A stretch of DNA of 41,723 bases from Bacteroidota bacterium (GTDB lineage: Bacteria; Bacteroidota; Bacteroidia; Chitinophagales; Saprospiraceae), in the NCBI GenBank assembly GCA_018222965.1, contig JAAEZH010000040.1, forward strand, positions 7,716 through 49,438. Direction: 5' to 3'. The position numbers and the translations under genes were made by a program. The notes beneath the pieces were generated by a model. That model saw only the letters and a program-made list of their open reading frames with translations. It did no database searches and was not told where the DNA came from. This document shows, piece by piece, positions 16,053 through 24,164 of this stretch (within the stretch, counting starts at the first letter, position 1; every line of letters starts with the position of its first letter).

Positions 16053-16176
16053 AGCAGCGAAGATATAGCAAAGCTTGAATTTGCTTTTAAAATCATGATA
16101 CAGCGGTTGAAAATTGGGATAAAAAAAGAGGATTAATATTTGGATTTTCGATCTGAGGGCCTGAAATTTTTTAATT

Positions 16177-16235
16177 GACGGGTCGGCAACCTGACGGGTC
16201 GGCAACCTGACGGGTCGGCAACCTGACGGGTCGGC
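16177..16235 (+). repeat. REP-like tandem repeat upstream of the RAYT gene
   Basis: The 16-base unit GACGGGTCGGCAACCT is repeated exactly from 16177, 16193 and 16209, then a partial copy GACGGGTCGGC (16225-16235). The same words reappear in the loop of the palindrome at 16981. Confidence 0.9.
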
Positions 16236-16292
16236 TTGACTTATCCAAAAAAATCGCTTATTTTATTTTCACTTTAAAACAAAACGAAGCTT

Positions 16293-16973
16293 ATGAAAAC
16301 TAAAACACTCCAAGCCGGAGAGGATCAGGTGTTTACCCCTGAATCTATGTACCACGTCTACAATCGCACCAACAACAAGGAAAATCTGTTTTACGATGAA
16401 GCAGACAGATGGCGGTTCCTGCACACCTACCGGAAGTATCTCGTCCCTATTGTTAAAACCTATTCTTATTGCTTACTTGATAATCATTTCCATCTTCAGG
16501 TTCGAATAAAGAAACTATCGGAAATCTTAACATTTTGTAGAAGAGAAACACCCGGTAGTCGCACAAAATATCAAGACTTATTATTGCAAGAAGCTGATAA
16601 TGAATCGAATATGAATGAATTTGTTATCAATCAGTTTTCCAGGCTCTTTGTGAGTTATGCGAAGTACTTCAATTGTAAGTATAACAGAAAAGGCAATCTC
16701 TTCAATCGGCCATTCAAAAGAAAAAGGGTAAATGACGAGGCCTATTTTAAAAGCCTGATTTGTTACATTCATACTAATCCTACCAAACATTACGGGCTGA
16801 AAAACTTTATGGATTACCCCTGGAGTTCCTTTCAACCAATATTGAATGGAGACGTTTTTATTCCAATGGAAAAACAAGAGGTGTTTTCTGTTATTGGCGC
16901 CAAAAAAGAGTTTATAAAAATTCACGAAGCCTGGACAGAAGATATGATCTCTCCGGCCTTTAAATTAGAGTGA
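16293..16973 (+). CDS. REP-associated tyrosine transposase (RAYT, IS200-like Y1 family)
   Basis: A 226-residue HUH nuclease of the Y1/IS200 superfamily. The HUH motif is LLDNHFHLQVR (His 65 and His 67). The nucleophile is one of the Tyr in SYAKYFNCKYNRKGNLF (Tyr 122 or 125), followed by FNRPFKRKRV and the YIHTNPTKHYGL...YPWSS block found in RAYTs. The MYHVYNRTNNKENLF N-terminus is also typical. RAYTs are domesticated-looking single-copy transposases that act on REP palindromes, and the REP-like repeats on both sides (16177-16235 and 16981-17031) fit this exactly. All catalytic motifs appear intact. No paired terminal repeats of an insertion sequence were seen. Confidence 0.95.
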   Translation: MKTKTLQAGEDQVFTPESMYHVYNRTNNKENLFYDEADRWRFLHTYRKYLVPIVKTYSYCLLDNHFHLQVRIKKLSEILTFCRRETPGSRTKYQDLLLQEADNESNMNEFVINQFSRLFVSYAKYFNCKYNRKGNLFNRPFKRKRVNDEAYFKSLICYIHTNPTKHYGLKNFMDYPWSSFQPILNGDVFIPMEKQEVFSVIGAKKEFIKIHEAWTEDMISPAFKLE

Positions 16974-16980
16974 TTTACTT

Positions 16981-17031
16981 TTGGACCTGTCAGGTCGGCA
17001 ACCTGACGGGTCGCCGACCTGACAGGTCCAA
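16981..17031. repeat. REP-like palindrome downstream of the RAYT gene
   Basis: A perfect 19-bp inverted repeat, arms at 16981-16999 and 17013-17031, beginning TTGGACCTGTCAGGTCGGC, with a 13-base loop that contains the ACCTGACGGGTC word of the upstream array. An A-rich tail follows. It may also end RAYT transcription. Confidence 0.9.
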
Positions 17032-17046
17032 ATAAAAAACACATAC

Positions 17047-18261
17047 ATGCAAATCGAAAACCTCATCTACCTCGATTACAACGCTACCACTCCCTGCGAC
17101 CCGGCAGTCGTGGAGGCTATGCTGCCCTGGTTCTACCAAAACCCGGGCAACGCTGCTTCCCGCAGCCACCCCTTCGGCTGGAAAGCCCGGGAAGCTGTCG
17201 ATCAGGCCAGAACACAAGTGGCTGCCCTGCTGGATGCCGAGGAAAGTGAAATCGTCTTTACCTCCGGCGCCACCGAAAGCAATAACCTGGCTCTCAAAGG
17301 CGTATTCGAAATGTATGGCCGAAAAGGCAAACACATCATTACGGTTAAAACAGAACATAAGGCCGTCCTGGATGCCGCCGACCGGATCGAAAAACGAGGC
17401 GGAGAAGTTACTTACCTGGATGTCGATAAAAACGGACTGATCAACCTGGAAGAATTGAACAATGCAATCCGACCAGATACAATCCTCGTTTCTGTTATGT
17501 GGGCCAATAATGAAACGGGGGTAATCCAACCCATTACCGAAATTGGAGAAATTTGCGATAAACACGGAACCCTCTTTTTCTGCGATGCAACCCAGGCTGT
17601 CGGCAAAATCCCGGTAAACCCGCGCAAAGCAGGAGTACACCTTCTTGCCTGCTCCGCCCACAAAATGTATGGCCCAAAAGGCGTCGGAGCACTTTATGTA
17701 AGCCGCCGGGCTCCCCGGGTGAAGGTAACCGCTCAACTCGATGGAGGCGGACATGAAAACGATATGCGTTCTGGTACCTTAAACGTGCCCGGAATTGTAG
17801 GCTTCGGAAAGGCAGCTGAGATTGCCGGGCAAAAAATGGAGCCCGAATTCAAACGCCTCCAAAAACTGCGTGATAAACTGGAATCCACACTGACCAGGTC
17901 CCTCGAAGAAGTATTTGTCAACGGGCAAATAGCTCCCAGACTTGCTCACGTTTCCAATATTACCTTCCGATTTGTGGAAGCAGAAGGCCTGATGAATACT
18001 TTTAATCAGGAAATTGCCGTCTCTACCGGATCTGCCTGCTCTTCCGCAACTTTAGAGCCCTCTCATGTGTTAAACGCTATGGGACTTACAGACGACCAGG
18101 CTCGTTCCACCATTCGGTTTAGCCTCGGGCGATTTACGACCGAAAAGGATATCGACAGGGTGATAGAAGCCGTGAACGCGGGCGTCCGTAAACTTCGGGA
18201 ACTAAGTCCCGTGTGGGAATTGTTTAAAGATGGAGTAGACGTTGATGCCATTAACCACTAG
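17047..18261 (+). CDS. iscS: Cysteine desulfurase (IscS/NifS family)
   Basis: PLP enzyme that takes sulfur from cysteine for Fe-S clusters and tRNA thiolation. The 404-residue protein has YLDYNATTPCDPAVVEAM at the N-terminus, FTSGATESNNLALKG, the PLP-lysine motif ACSAHKMYGPKGVGALY, and the sulfur-carrying Cys loop STGSACSS (about residue 329). The SACSS loop and full length fit the IscS-like (group I) enzymes rather than SufS. The next gene is an A-type Fe-S carrier, which supports the role. The ATG lies 15 bases after the RAYT palindrome. Confidence 0.97.
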   Translation: MQIENLIYLDYNATTPCDPAVVEAMLPWFYQNPGNAASRSHPFGWKAREAVDQARTQVAALLDAEESEIVFTSGATESNNLALKGVFEMYGRKGKHIITVKTEHKAVLDAADRIEKRGGEVTYLDVDKNGLINLEELNNAIRPDTILVSVMWANNETGVIQPITEIGEICDKHGTLFFCDATQAVGKIPVNPRKAGVHLLACSAHKMYGPKGVGALYVSRRAPRVKVTAQLDGGGHENDMRSGTLNVPGIVGFGKAAEIAGQKMEPEFKRLQKLRDKLESTLTRSLEEVFVNGQIAPRLAHVSNITFRFVEAEGLMNTFNQEIAVSTGSACSSATLEPSHVLNAMGLTDDQARSTIRFSLGRFTTEKDIDRVIEAVNAGVRKLRELSPVWELFKDGVDVDAINH

Positions 18262-18279
18262 GGTATCCTATTTTCATCG

Positions 18280-18287
18280 TATCTTTG
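18280..18287 (+). promoter_or_regulatory. -7 promoter element before the A-type carrier gene
   Basis: TATCTTTG matches TAnnTTTG and lies 18 bases before the ATG at 18306. No spaced -33 element was found. It suggests separate transcription of the carrier gene. Confidence 0.35.
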
Positions 18288-18305
18288 ACCAAACGATTGC
18301 ATCTT

Positions 18306-18632
18306 ATGCTATTTGTCGCAGAATCAGCGAAAAATAAAATTGACGAACTCCGCTCCACTAAGGAGATAGGCACCGAACATTTCATTCGAGTGGGGGTAAC
18401 CAGTGGTGGTTGCTCCGGATTGACCTATAACATGGATTTTGATACAGATTTGAAGGAAAACGACCAGGTGTTTGAAGACAATGGGGTAAAGATCGTTACG
18501 GATCTGAAAAGCTTCCTGTATCTCTGTAACACAACCCTTGAGTTTTCGGGCGGCCTCAATGGCAAAGGGTTTTATTTTGAAAACCCAAATGCTTCCCGTA
18601 CCTGCGGCTGTGGCGAGAGTTTCTCAGTTTAG
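18306..18632 (+). CDS. A-type iron-sulfur carrier (HesB/IscA/SufA family)
   Basis: A 108-residue Fe-S assembly protein, from ATG 18306 (MLFVAESAKNKIDELR); the frame opens with a TTG at 18285, but that extension overlaps a promoter-like element. The three metal or cluster cysteines are present: GGCSGLTY near residue 40 and TCGCGESF at the C-terminus, separated by DNGVKIVTDLKSFLYL and GGLNGKGFYFENPNA. It accepts Fe-S clusters and passes them to targets. It follows iscS by 44 bases. Whether it is IscA, SufA or ErpA cannot be settled from sequence alone. Confidence 0.95.
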   Translation: MLFVAESAKNKIDELRSTKEIGTEHFIRVGVTSGGCSGLTYNMDFDTDLKENDQVFEDNGVKIVTDLKSFLYLCNTTLEFSGGLNGKGFYFENPNASRTCGCGESFSV

Positions 18633-18645
18633 TTAAATCTACCCT

Positions 18646-19620
18646 TTGCGCATACTGTTGATCCAAACGGCTTTCACCGGCGATGTCATTCTGGCAACCG
18701 CTCTTCTCGAAAGCCTGCACAAACAATTTCCGCAGGCTAAGATCGATTTCCTGGTTCGTAAAGGAAATGACAGCCTGCTCAAAGATCATCCGTTTCTCCA
18801 TACTCTTCTGGTTTGGGATAAGAAGAATCAAAAAATCCGGAACCTCCTTCGGCTTACCACACAAATCCGTCGAAATAAATACGACTTGCTTGTAAACTGC
18901 CAACGCTTCTTTTCTTCCGGATTGATGGCAGCATTCTCCGGTGCAAAACAAATCAGCGGTTTCTCCAAAAATCCGCTTTCCTTTTTGTTTCACCACAAAG
19001 CCCCGCACGAAATTGGTACAGAAGAACAACTCCACGAAATCCAACGAAATCACAAACTGATAGCTCATCTTGTTTCCGATCCTCCGCAAAAGCCTGCATT
19101 GTATCCGCCGGATATGGCCTTTGAAAAGGTAAAACATGCAACTCCTTATGTTTGTCTGGCACCGACTTCTGTCTGGTTTACCAAGCAATGGCCCGGAGAG
19201 AAATGGGCAGAACTGATCCGTCTTTTTCCAAAAGATCTTAACATCTTTCTCCTGGGAGCGCCCGCTGATAAGGCGGCTTGCGCCGAAATTGCAGCCAAAT
19301 GTCCGGATCACATGGTTCGAATTATGGCCGGCAAACTTAGCCTCCTGGAATCGGCTGCCCTCATGAAAGGAGCCACAATGAATTATGTAAACGATTCAGC
19401 ACCCACCCACCTGGCCTCCGCTATGGATGCTCCGGTAACAACCATATTTTGTTCTACCATTCCTCAATTCGGTTTTGGACCCCTTTCGGGGAATAGTCAT
19501 GTGGTTGAAACAACGGAAAAACTGGATTGCCGCCCTTGTGGATTACACGGTCATAGCTCCTGCCCGGAAGGCCATTTTAAATGCGCTCAAATACTTCCAA
19601 AAACAATAATACAGCCATAG
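18646..19620 (+). CDS. Glycosyltransferase family 9 protein (heptosyltransferase-like)
   Basis: A 324-residue ADP-heptose:LPS heptosyltransferase-type enzyme. The start is TTG at 18646 (MRILLIQTAFTGDVILATALLESLHKQFP), which places the family's first Rossmann strand at the N-terminus. The second half has APTSVWFTKQWPGEKWAELI, a donor-binding region VNDSAPTHLASAMDAPVTTIFCST, and CRPCGLHGHSSCPEGHFKCAQIL at the end, all typical of GT9. It likely adds a heptose or related sugar to LPS core at the inner membrane. It is 13 bases after the Fe-S carrier gene and followed by a sugar-nucleotide dehydratase gene. Confidence 0.93.
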   Translation: MRILLIQTAFTGDVILATALLESLHKQFPQAKIDFLVRKGNDSLLKDHPFLHTLLVWDKKNQKIRNLLRLTTQIRRNKYDLLVNCQRFFSSGLMAAFSGAKQISGFSKNPLSFLFHHKAPHEIGTEEQLHEIQRNHKLIAHLVSDPPQKPALYPPDMAFEKVKHATPYVCLAPTSVWFTKQWPGEKWAELIRLFPKDLNIFLLGAPADKAACAEIAAKCPDHMVRIMAGKLSLLESAALMKGATMNYVNDSAPTHLASAMDAPVTTIFCSTIPQFGFGPLSGNSHVVETTEKLDCRPCGLHGHSSCPEGHFKCAQILPKTIIQP

Positions 19621-19648
19621 GCCGCCGAAAAAGCGTACTTTTACGGCC

Positions 19649-21553
19649 ATGAAATTTTCCCGACTGGGCATCTGGCTGATTGATACGGCTATTGTGATGT
19701 TTGGCATCGCATTGGCACATCTCCTTCGGTTTAATTTCGAGCCGGGAAGCATCGATTATTATTTTTTCCCGGAAGGAGCCTTGCTGCTATTGGGCATGCG
19801 CATTCTCGCCTTCGGGCTTTTCAAGACTTATACCGGTATCATTTTTTATACGGGCTTTGAAGATGCCAAACGAATCTTCTATGCCCTGGTAAGTGTGTCT
19901 CTCCTGATCGCCCTGGTGGTCAACCCGCTGAGCTACCTCCAATCCGAGCATTATTTTTTGCCCTATTCCATCCTGATCATTGAATTTTCCCTTAGTATCT
20001 TTCTGATGACCGCCTATCGGGCATTGGTTAAAATCCTATACCTGGAGTTAACCAGTAAACGCAAAGACAGGAAGAAAGTAATTATATATGGAGCCGGAGC
20101 AGCCGGCGTAACGGTAAAAAATGTATTGGACCGGGACGCAAGTACCAATTTTCAGATCAATGCCTTTATTGATGACAATGCCGAATTGCAGAAAAAACGC
20201 CTCCTCGGGATCGAAATATTCCCAGCCAAAAAACTGGCCCGGCTTTTTAAGACAGTTCAACCGGATATGCTGGTTTTTGCAACCCTAAACCTGCCACAAG
20301 ATCGCAAGCAGGAAATCGTAGAACTTTGTCTGCAACATGAGGTTCGCCTCCTTAATGTCCCCCCCATGGATAAGTGGATCAATGGCGAATTGAGCTTCCG
20401 CCAGATTCGGGAAATTCGCATTGAGGATCTGTTGGAAAGGGAGGTCATTCAGCTCGATGCCGACCACATACAAGAGGAATTGGCTGATAAAGTGGTTTTG
20501 GTAACGGGAGCTGCCGGTTCTATCGGCAGTGAAATAGCCCGCCAGTGCAGTCGGTTTCATCCGCGGAAGCTCATATTGCTGGATCAGGCAGAATCTCCAT
20601 TACACGATCTGGATCTGGAATTGCGCAGCAGGCATCAGTTTCAAAACTTTGAGGTTGTCCTGGCAGATGTAAGGAACTACGCAAGGATGAAAAGGGTGTT
20701 TGATGCCTTTCATCCCGATTTTGTCTATCATGCAGCCGCCTATAAACACGTACCTATGATGGAGCGAAATCCATCGGAAGGGGTTCTAACCAATGTAAAA
20801 GGTACTCAGATAACGGCCTCCCTGTCTCAGGAATATGGAGTAGAGAAATTTGTACTGGTTAGTACGGATAAAGCCGTCAATCCCACCAGCATTATGGGAG
20901 CTACAAAGCGGTTGGCTGAAATGTATGTGCAGTCCCTCGACCGTCAATTGCGAAAAGAAGGAACGAAAAACCCGCGATTCATAACCACGCGATTTGGCAA
21001 TGTACTGGGGTCGAATGGATCGGTAATTCCTCTGTTTAAACGCCAGATTTCTACCGGTGGGCCGGTAACTGTTACGCATCCGGAAATGACCCGTTTTTTT
21101 ATGACTATCCCGGAAGCTTGCCAACTGGTGCTGGAAGCCAGCGCAATGGGCAAAGGCGGCGAGATTTTTGTGTTTGATATGGGACGCTCTATCCGAATCC
21201 TGGATCTGGCCAAACGCATGATCCGCCTATCCGGATTGGAGGTCGGCAAAGACATTCAAATAGCATTCACCGGATTGCGTCCCGGCGAAAAGCTTTACGA
21301 GGAAGTATTAAATCACGAGGAAGAAAACCTGCCTACCCATCATCAAAAAATCCTAATAGCCAAAGTACGCGAATACCCATTCACGGAAGTGGAAAAAAGC
21401 GTAAACAGCCTGATTAAGCTGTTTGGCACTCAGGATAATTTCCGCATCGTACGGGAACTCAAACACCTGATTCCGGAGTATAAATCCAATAACTCAGAGT
21501 TTGAAAAACTCGATGGCGAGGCACACTCAGACACGGTCTTACCCGAAGAATAA
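19649..21553 (+). CDS. FlaA1/CapD-type nucleoside-diphosphate-sugar 4,6-dehydratase
   Basis: A 634-residue polysaccharide-biosynthesis enzyme of the WbpM/CapD/PglF type. It has about four N-terminal membrane helices (residues 1-130), a first Rossmann-like domain (KVIIYGAGAAGVTVKNVLDRD), then the SDR domain with VVLVTGAAGSIGSEIARQ (NAD binding), the VYHAAAYKHVPMMERNP region and the active site STDKAVNPTSIMGATKRLAEM. The SMK form, with Met in place of the usual Tyr, is known in this family. The C-terminal GLRPGEKLYEEVL motif is also present. It dehydrates UDP-HexNAc for surface glycans. It follows the GT9 gene by 28 bases and ends five bases from the convergent M14 gene. Confidence 0.95.
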   Translation: MKFSRLGIWLIDTAIVMFGIALAHLLRFNFEPGSIDYYFFPEGALLLLGMRILAFGLFKTYTGIIFYTGFEDAKRIFYALVSVSLLIALVVNPLSYLQSEHYFLPYSILIIEFSLSIFLMTAYRALVKILYLELTSKRKDRKKVIIYGAGAAGVTVKNVLDRDASTNFQINAFIDDNAELQKKRLLGIEIFPAKKLARLFKTVQPDMLVFATLNLPQDRKQEIVELCLQHEVRLLNVPPMDKWINGELSFRQIREIRIEDLLEREVIQLDADHIQEELADKVVLVTGAAGSIGSEIARQCSRFHPRKLILLDQAESPLHDLDLELRSRHQFQNFEVVLADVRNYARMKRVFDAFHPDFVYHAAAYKHVPMMERNPSEGVLTNVKGTQITASLSQEYGVEKFVLVSTDKAVNPTSIMGATKRLAEMYVQSLDRQLRKEGTKNPRFITTRFGNVLGSNGSVIPLFKRQISTGGPVTVTHPEMTRFFMTIPEACQLVLEASAMGKGGEIFVFDMGRSIRILDLAKRMIRLSGLEVGKDIQIAFTGLRPGEKLYEEVLNHEEENLPTHHQKILIAKVREYPFTEVEKSVNSLIKLFGTQDNFRIVRELKHLIPEYKSNNSEFEKLDGEAHSDTVLPEE

Positions 21554-21558
21554 GTCCG

Positions 21559-23949
21559 TTATTTCTGGATAAGCAACGAACCGCTGTCCAGCCTCCCGGC
21601 TTTCTGCCAAACTTCCAAAAAGTATAGTCCTTCCGGCAAATCTGCAGTAGATAAGCGATGGCGCTTACCCATAAAGCGGGCTTCTTTGACCAGTCGGCCC
21701 AGGCTGTCATACAATTTCAATTGTCGCCATTCCTGGGCATTTCCACCGGCAAAATCTACCCAGACAAAAGCTCCTGCCGGATTCGGGAAAAGACGCAGCG
21801 CTTCCTGCGGCTCCAACTCAAGCGTTTGCGTGTTAATGGTCGTGTCGGGAGTAACCGTAAAGACTTCCATGTCATCAAAATAAAAGCCATCATCGTTTAC
21901 ACCTCCGTCGGAGGTAAGGGTAAATTCAATGTAAATGGTGGTGCCGATAAAATCGTCTAAGGAAATGATCTCCTCCACCCAGTCAGTTTGTGTCCCATCA
22001 TATAAAGGGACATCCTCCGGCTGGAAAAGTCCGGTGCCGGGGTTGGTGTATAGTCCGCAGAGTGGGGTAGGGGTGCCGGTACTGACATCAACTGCTTCGA
22101 TAAGGACGTAATCATAATCTTCTTCAATAGACCATTTACCCCAGAAATTTAAATTCGCTGTTTCCAAATCGGTCAGGTCAATTTCAGGAGAAGTCAGGGT
22201 ATTTATGACTCCGTTTTCATAAGCCTGGCCAGGGGAGTCTGTTGTTGAAAAAGGAGGTGAATAATATTCCGTAGATGTTAGTCCCCACTCGCCTAAATTA
22301 GTCCAGGTGTCGAGGTCTGTCCCGTCCGACGCAAAGATGGTTTCCATATCTCCGGCCAAATATGTTTTTTTGAGGGTATCCGTCAGGATTACCTCTCCAT
22401 TGTCAATGGAAATAAGAAATTCCAGGCTTTCGCCGAAAGGCGTATCCGGATCAACTTCAAATCCGAAAGAATTGTCGGCCGATTCATTGAGGTTCAGGTT
22501 GTAGGACTGTGGGCCATCAAGAATGCTTAAAATGTTGCTGCTCAGTGCACTAAGGGAAACCGTCAATGCTCCATCCGCCAGGCCATAACGAGTGAGGGTA
22601 TAATCGATGGAACCACTGCTGGCATCCAAATTTGTGGGACTGTTATCAACCACCACTCCAAAGTTATGTACCAGGTGTGCGGTAGTTAGATTCTGAAGCA
22701 CACAGGATTTAATCAGGATTTCCAAATAATTTTGAGGGGGCCAGAATCCAAAAGAGCCGGGACCTACCTCGGGTGTCATGGAGAAAATTTTGGGTTTGCT
22801 TATCACCTCTCCATACATCCAGTCATCGGAAGTGCCATTAACGGTGTAGCCTACTGTTTGGGTGCCGGTGCCTGCAAAGAAGTCGTTTTCGCGGGTCATG
22901 GCTTCTGCCATTCCGGAGAATACGGCAGCTTCACTGGTAGGGGTGTCGAGATATCCCCAGGGGTAGATTAGCAGGTTTCCATAAGTGTGATAATTTAGGG
23001 CAATTTGAAATTCGTGCTCATTACAGAATGCTTCGACTGCTGCTGTTTCCGGTTCGGAAAAAGGTCCCGGACCCCGGTAAGTGGAAGAGCCGGGGAAGGG
23101 AGAAGAACCCGTGTCGTCATAACCCCATTCGTAGCCGTAGTTGCGGTTTAGATCCACACCGTAGGTGCCATCCAGATTGTCGCGGCGGTTCTTGCGCCAT
23201 AAACCTCCACCCATAGGATTGGTCAGTTCATTGTAGAGGTAACCATCCGGATTAAGGCAGGGCATAAAGTACAGTTCGGTTTCATCGAGCAGGTAAGTAA
23301 TCTCGGGATTGGTGCCATAACCTTCCAGCATATACCACATGAAAAAGATCATTTGAGACAAACCGCCGGGTTCGCGGGCATGGTGTAAAGCGGTATACAA
23401 GACTTCGGGTTCTTCCTCATCGTTGACAGCATTATCAGACATACGGAGCCAGTAAATGGGATAACCATCGTGTGTGGTGATGTTGTCTACTTCTGCTCGC
23501 GGACTGACCAGGTCGGGATAAGCGGCAGCCATAGCATCGAGTTCATCGAGCATTTCCTGATAGGTAAAGTAGCCTGCCATGCTACCCGGACCCCAGTTTT
23601 CAGGAGTCGGATAATTATAGGTGGGGCTTTGGTTGTTGCAATCGTCGTTTCTGGTTTCGAGGGTTTCTCCGGCCATTTGTTGGAAATACCATTCCTGAAC
23701 ATCCTCTATTTGTATTTCATACTGAAATCCGGCCTCCTGAATTTGTTGGATTTCTGACTTGGAAAAATCATTGATGAAGTGTTTGTGAGGCGCATAATCT
23801 CCATGATCCGTTTCCAAACCAAGAGTTGCCAGGTCTTTTATGGTGTGTTGATCGTCGAGATGAACGAAAACCCGGGAATGGATTTCCGATTGTGCGGATA
23901 GGGTGAAACAACTGAGAACAAACAAAAAGGAGAGTATATTTTTCATCAT
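21559..23949 (-). CDS. Secreted M14 zinc carboxypeptidase with T9SS sorting domain
   Basis: A 796-residue exported peptidase. The ATG at 23949 (the first of two) directly begins the signal MMKNILSFLFVLSCFTLSAQ; the open frame to 23997 is longer but has no signal there. The M14 domain (about residues 115-440) has the zinc ligands HHAREP (His and Glu) and LNYHTYG (His), substrate-binding VDLNRNYGYEW, and the catalytic-Glu region FSMTPEVGPGSFGFW. A beta-sandwich resembling the immune-inhibitor-A MAM domain follows (NLNFWGKWSIEEDYDYVLIEA...DDGFYFDDMEVF). The last ~85 residues (ALRLFPNPAGAFVWVDF...LPEGLYFLEVW...LLIQK) are a T9SS sorting domain. It would digest peptides outside the cell. Confidence 0.95.
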   Translation of the reverse strand: MMKNILSFLFVLSCFTLSAQSEIHSRVFVHLDDQHTIKDLATLGLETDHGDYAPHKHFINDFSKSEIQQIQEAGFQYEIQIEDVQEWYFQQMAGETLETRNDDCNNQSPTYNYPTPENWGPGSMAGYFTYQEMLDELDAMAAAYPDLVSPRAEVDNITTHDGYPIYWLRMSDNAVNDEEEPEVLYTALHHAREPGGLSQMIFFMWYMLEGYGTNPEITYLLDETELYFMPCLNPDGYLYNELTNPMGGGLWRKNRRDNLDGTYGVDLNRNYGYEWGYDDTGSSPFPGSSTYRGPGPFSEPETAAVEAFCNEHEFQIALNYHTYGNLLIYPWGYLDTPTSEAAVFSGMAEAMTRENDFFAGTGTQTVGYTVNGTSDDWMYGEVISKPKIFSMTPEVGPGSFGFWPPQNYLEILIKSCVLQNLTTAHLVHNFGVVVDNSPTNLDASSGSIDYTLTRYGLADGALTVSLSALSSNILSILDGPQSYNLNLNESADNSFGFEVDPDTPFGESLEFLISIDNGEVILTDTLKKTYLAGDMETIFASDGTDLDTWTNLGEWGLTSTEYYSPPFSTTDSPGQAYENGVINTLTSPEIDLTDLETANLNFWGKWSIEEDYDYVLIEAVDVSTGTPTPLCGLYTNPGTGLFQPEDVPLYDGTQTDWVEEIISLDDFIGTTIYIEFTLTSDGGVNDDGFYFDDMEVFTVTPDTTINTQTLELEPQEALRLFPNPAGAFVWVDFAGGNAQEWRQLKLYDSLGRLVKEARFMGKRHRLSTADLPEGLYFLEVWQKAGRLDSGSLLIQK
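22425..22441 (-). repeat. Dispersed 17-mer GCCTTTCGGCGAAAGCC, copy C
   Basis: Exact full motif on the minus strand within the M14 gene, read there as P-F-G-E-S, a different frame from copy A. Confidence 0.85.
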
Positions 23950-24164
23950 GTTAAGCACTTTGACTCTAAAGTAGGGCATATTTGGAGTTTTGGCCAAAGG
24001 AGTTGCGTTTAGTTTTGTCGTTGAGGTGATTTGGTGTAAAATATTTTCTAAATCAGGTTTATTGCCGATCAGGATCCTGGAAGGTGACTGTTTTTAGTAT
24101 TTTGAGGAATGGTCGGAAAGCGGCCAGCTTACATATGAATTAGAGCAATCCAATCTTTTTACTT

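Noticed and set aside
16177-16235. Short tandem repeat resembling a CRISPR array
   Set aside because: Units are contiguous 16-mers without spacers, and the words recur in the palindrome by a RAYT gene; no cas gene is present.
16293-16973. Complete IS200 insertion sequence
   Set aside because: The protein is of the RAYT group, and the flanking repeats are REP-like and asymmetric, not the ends of an IS200 element; no tnpB is present.
16990-17754. 254-codon minus-strand ORF over iscS
   Set aside because: Antisense to iscS, with no signal or domain, and it starts inside a clear enzyme gene.
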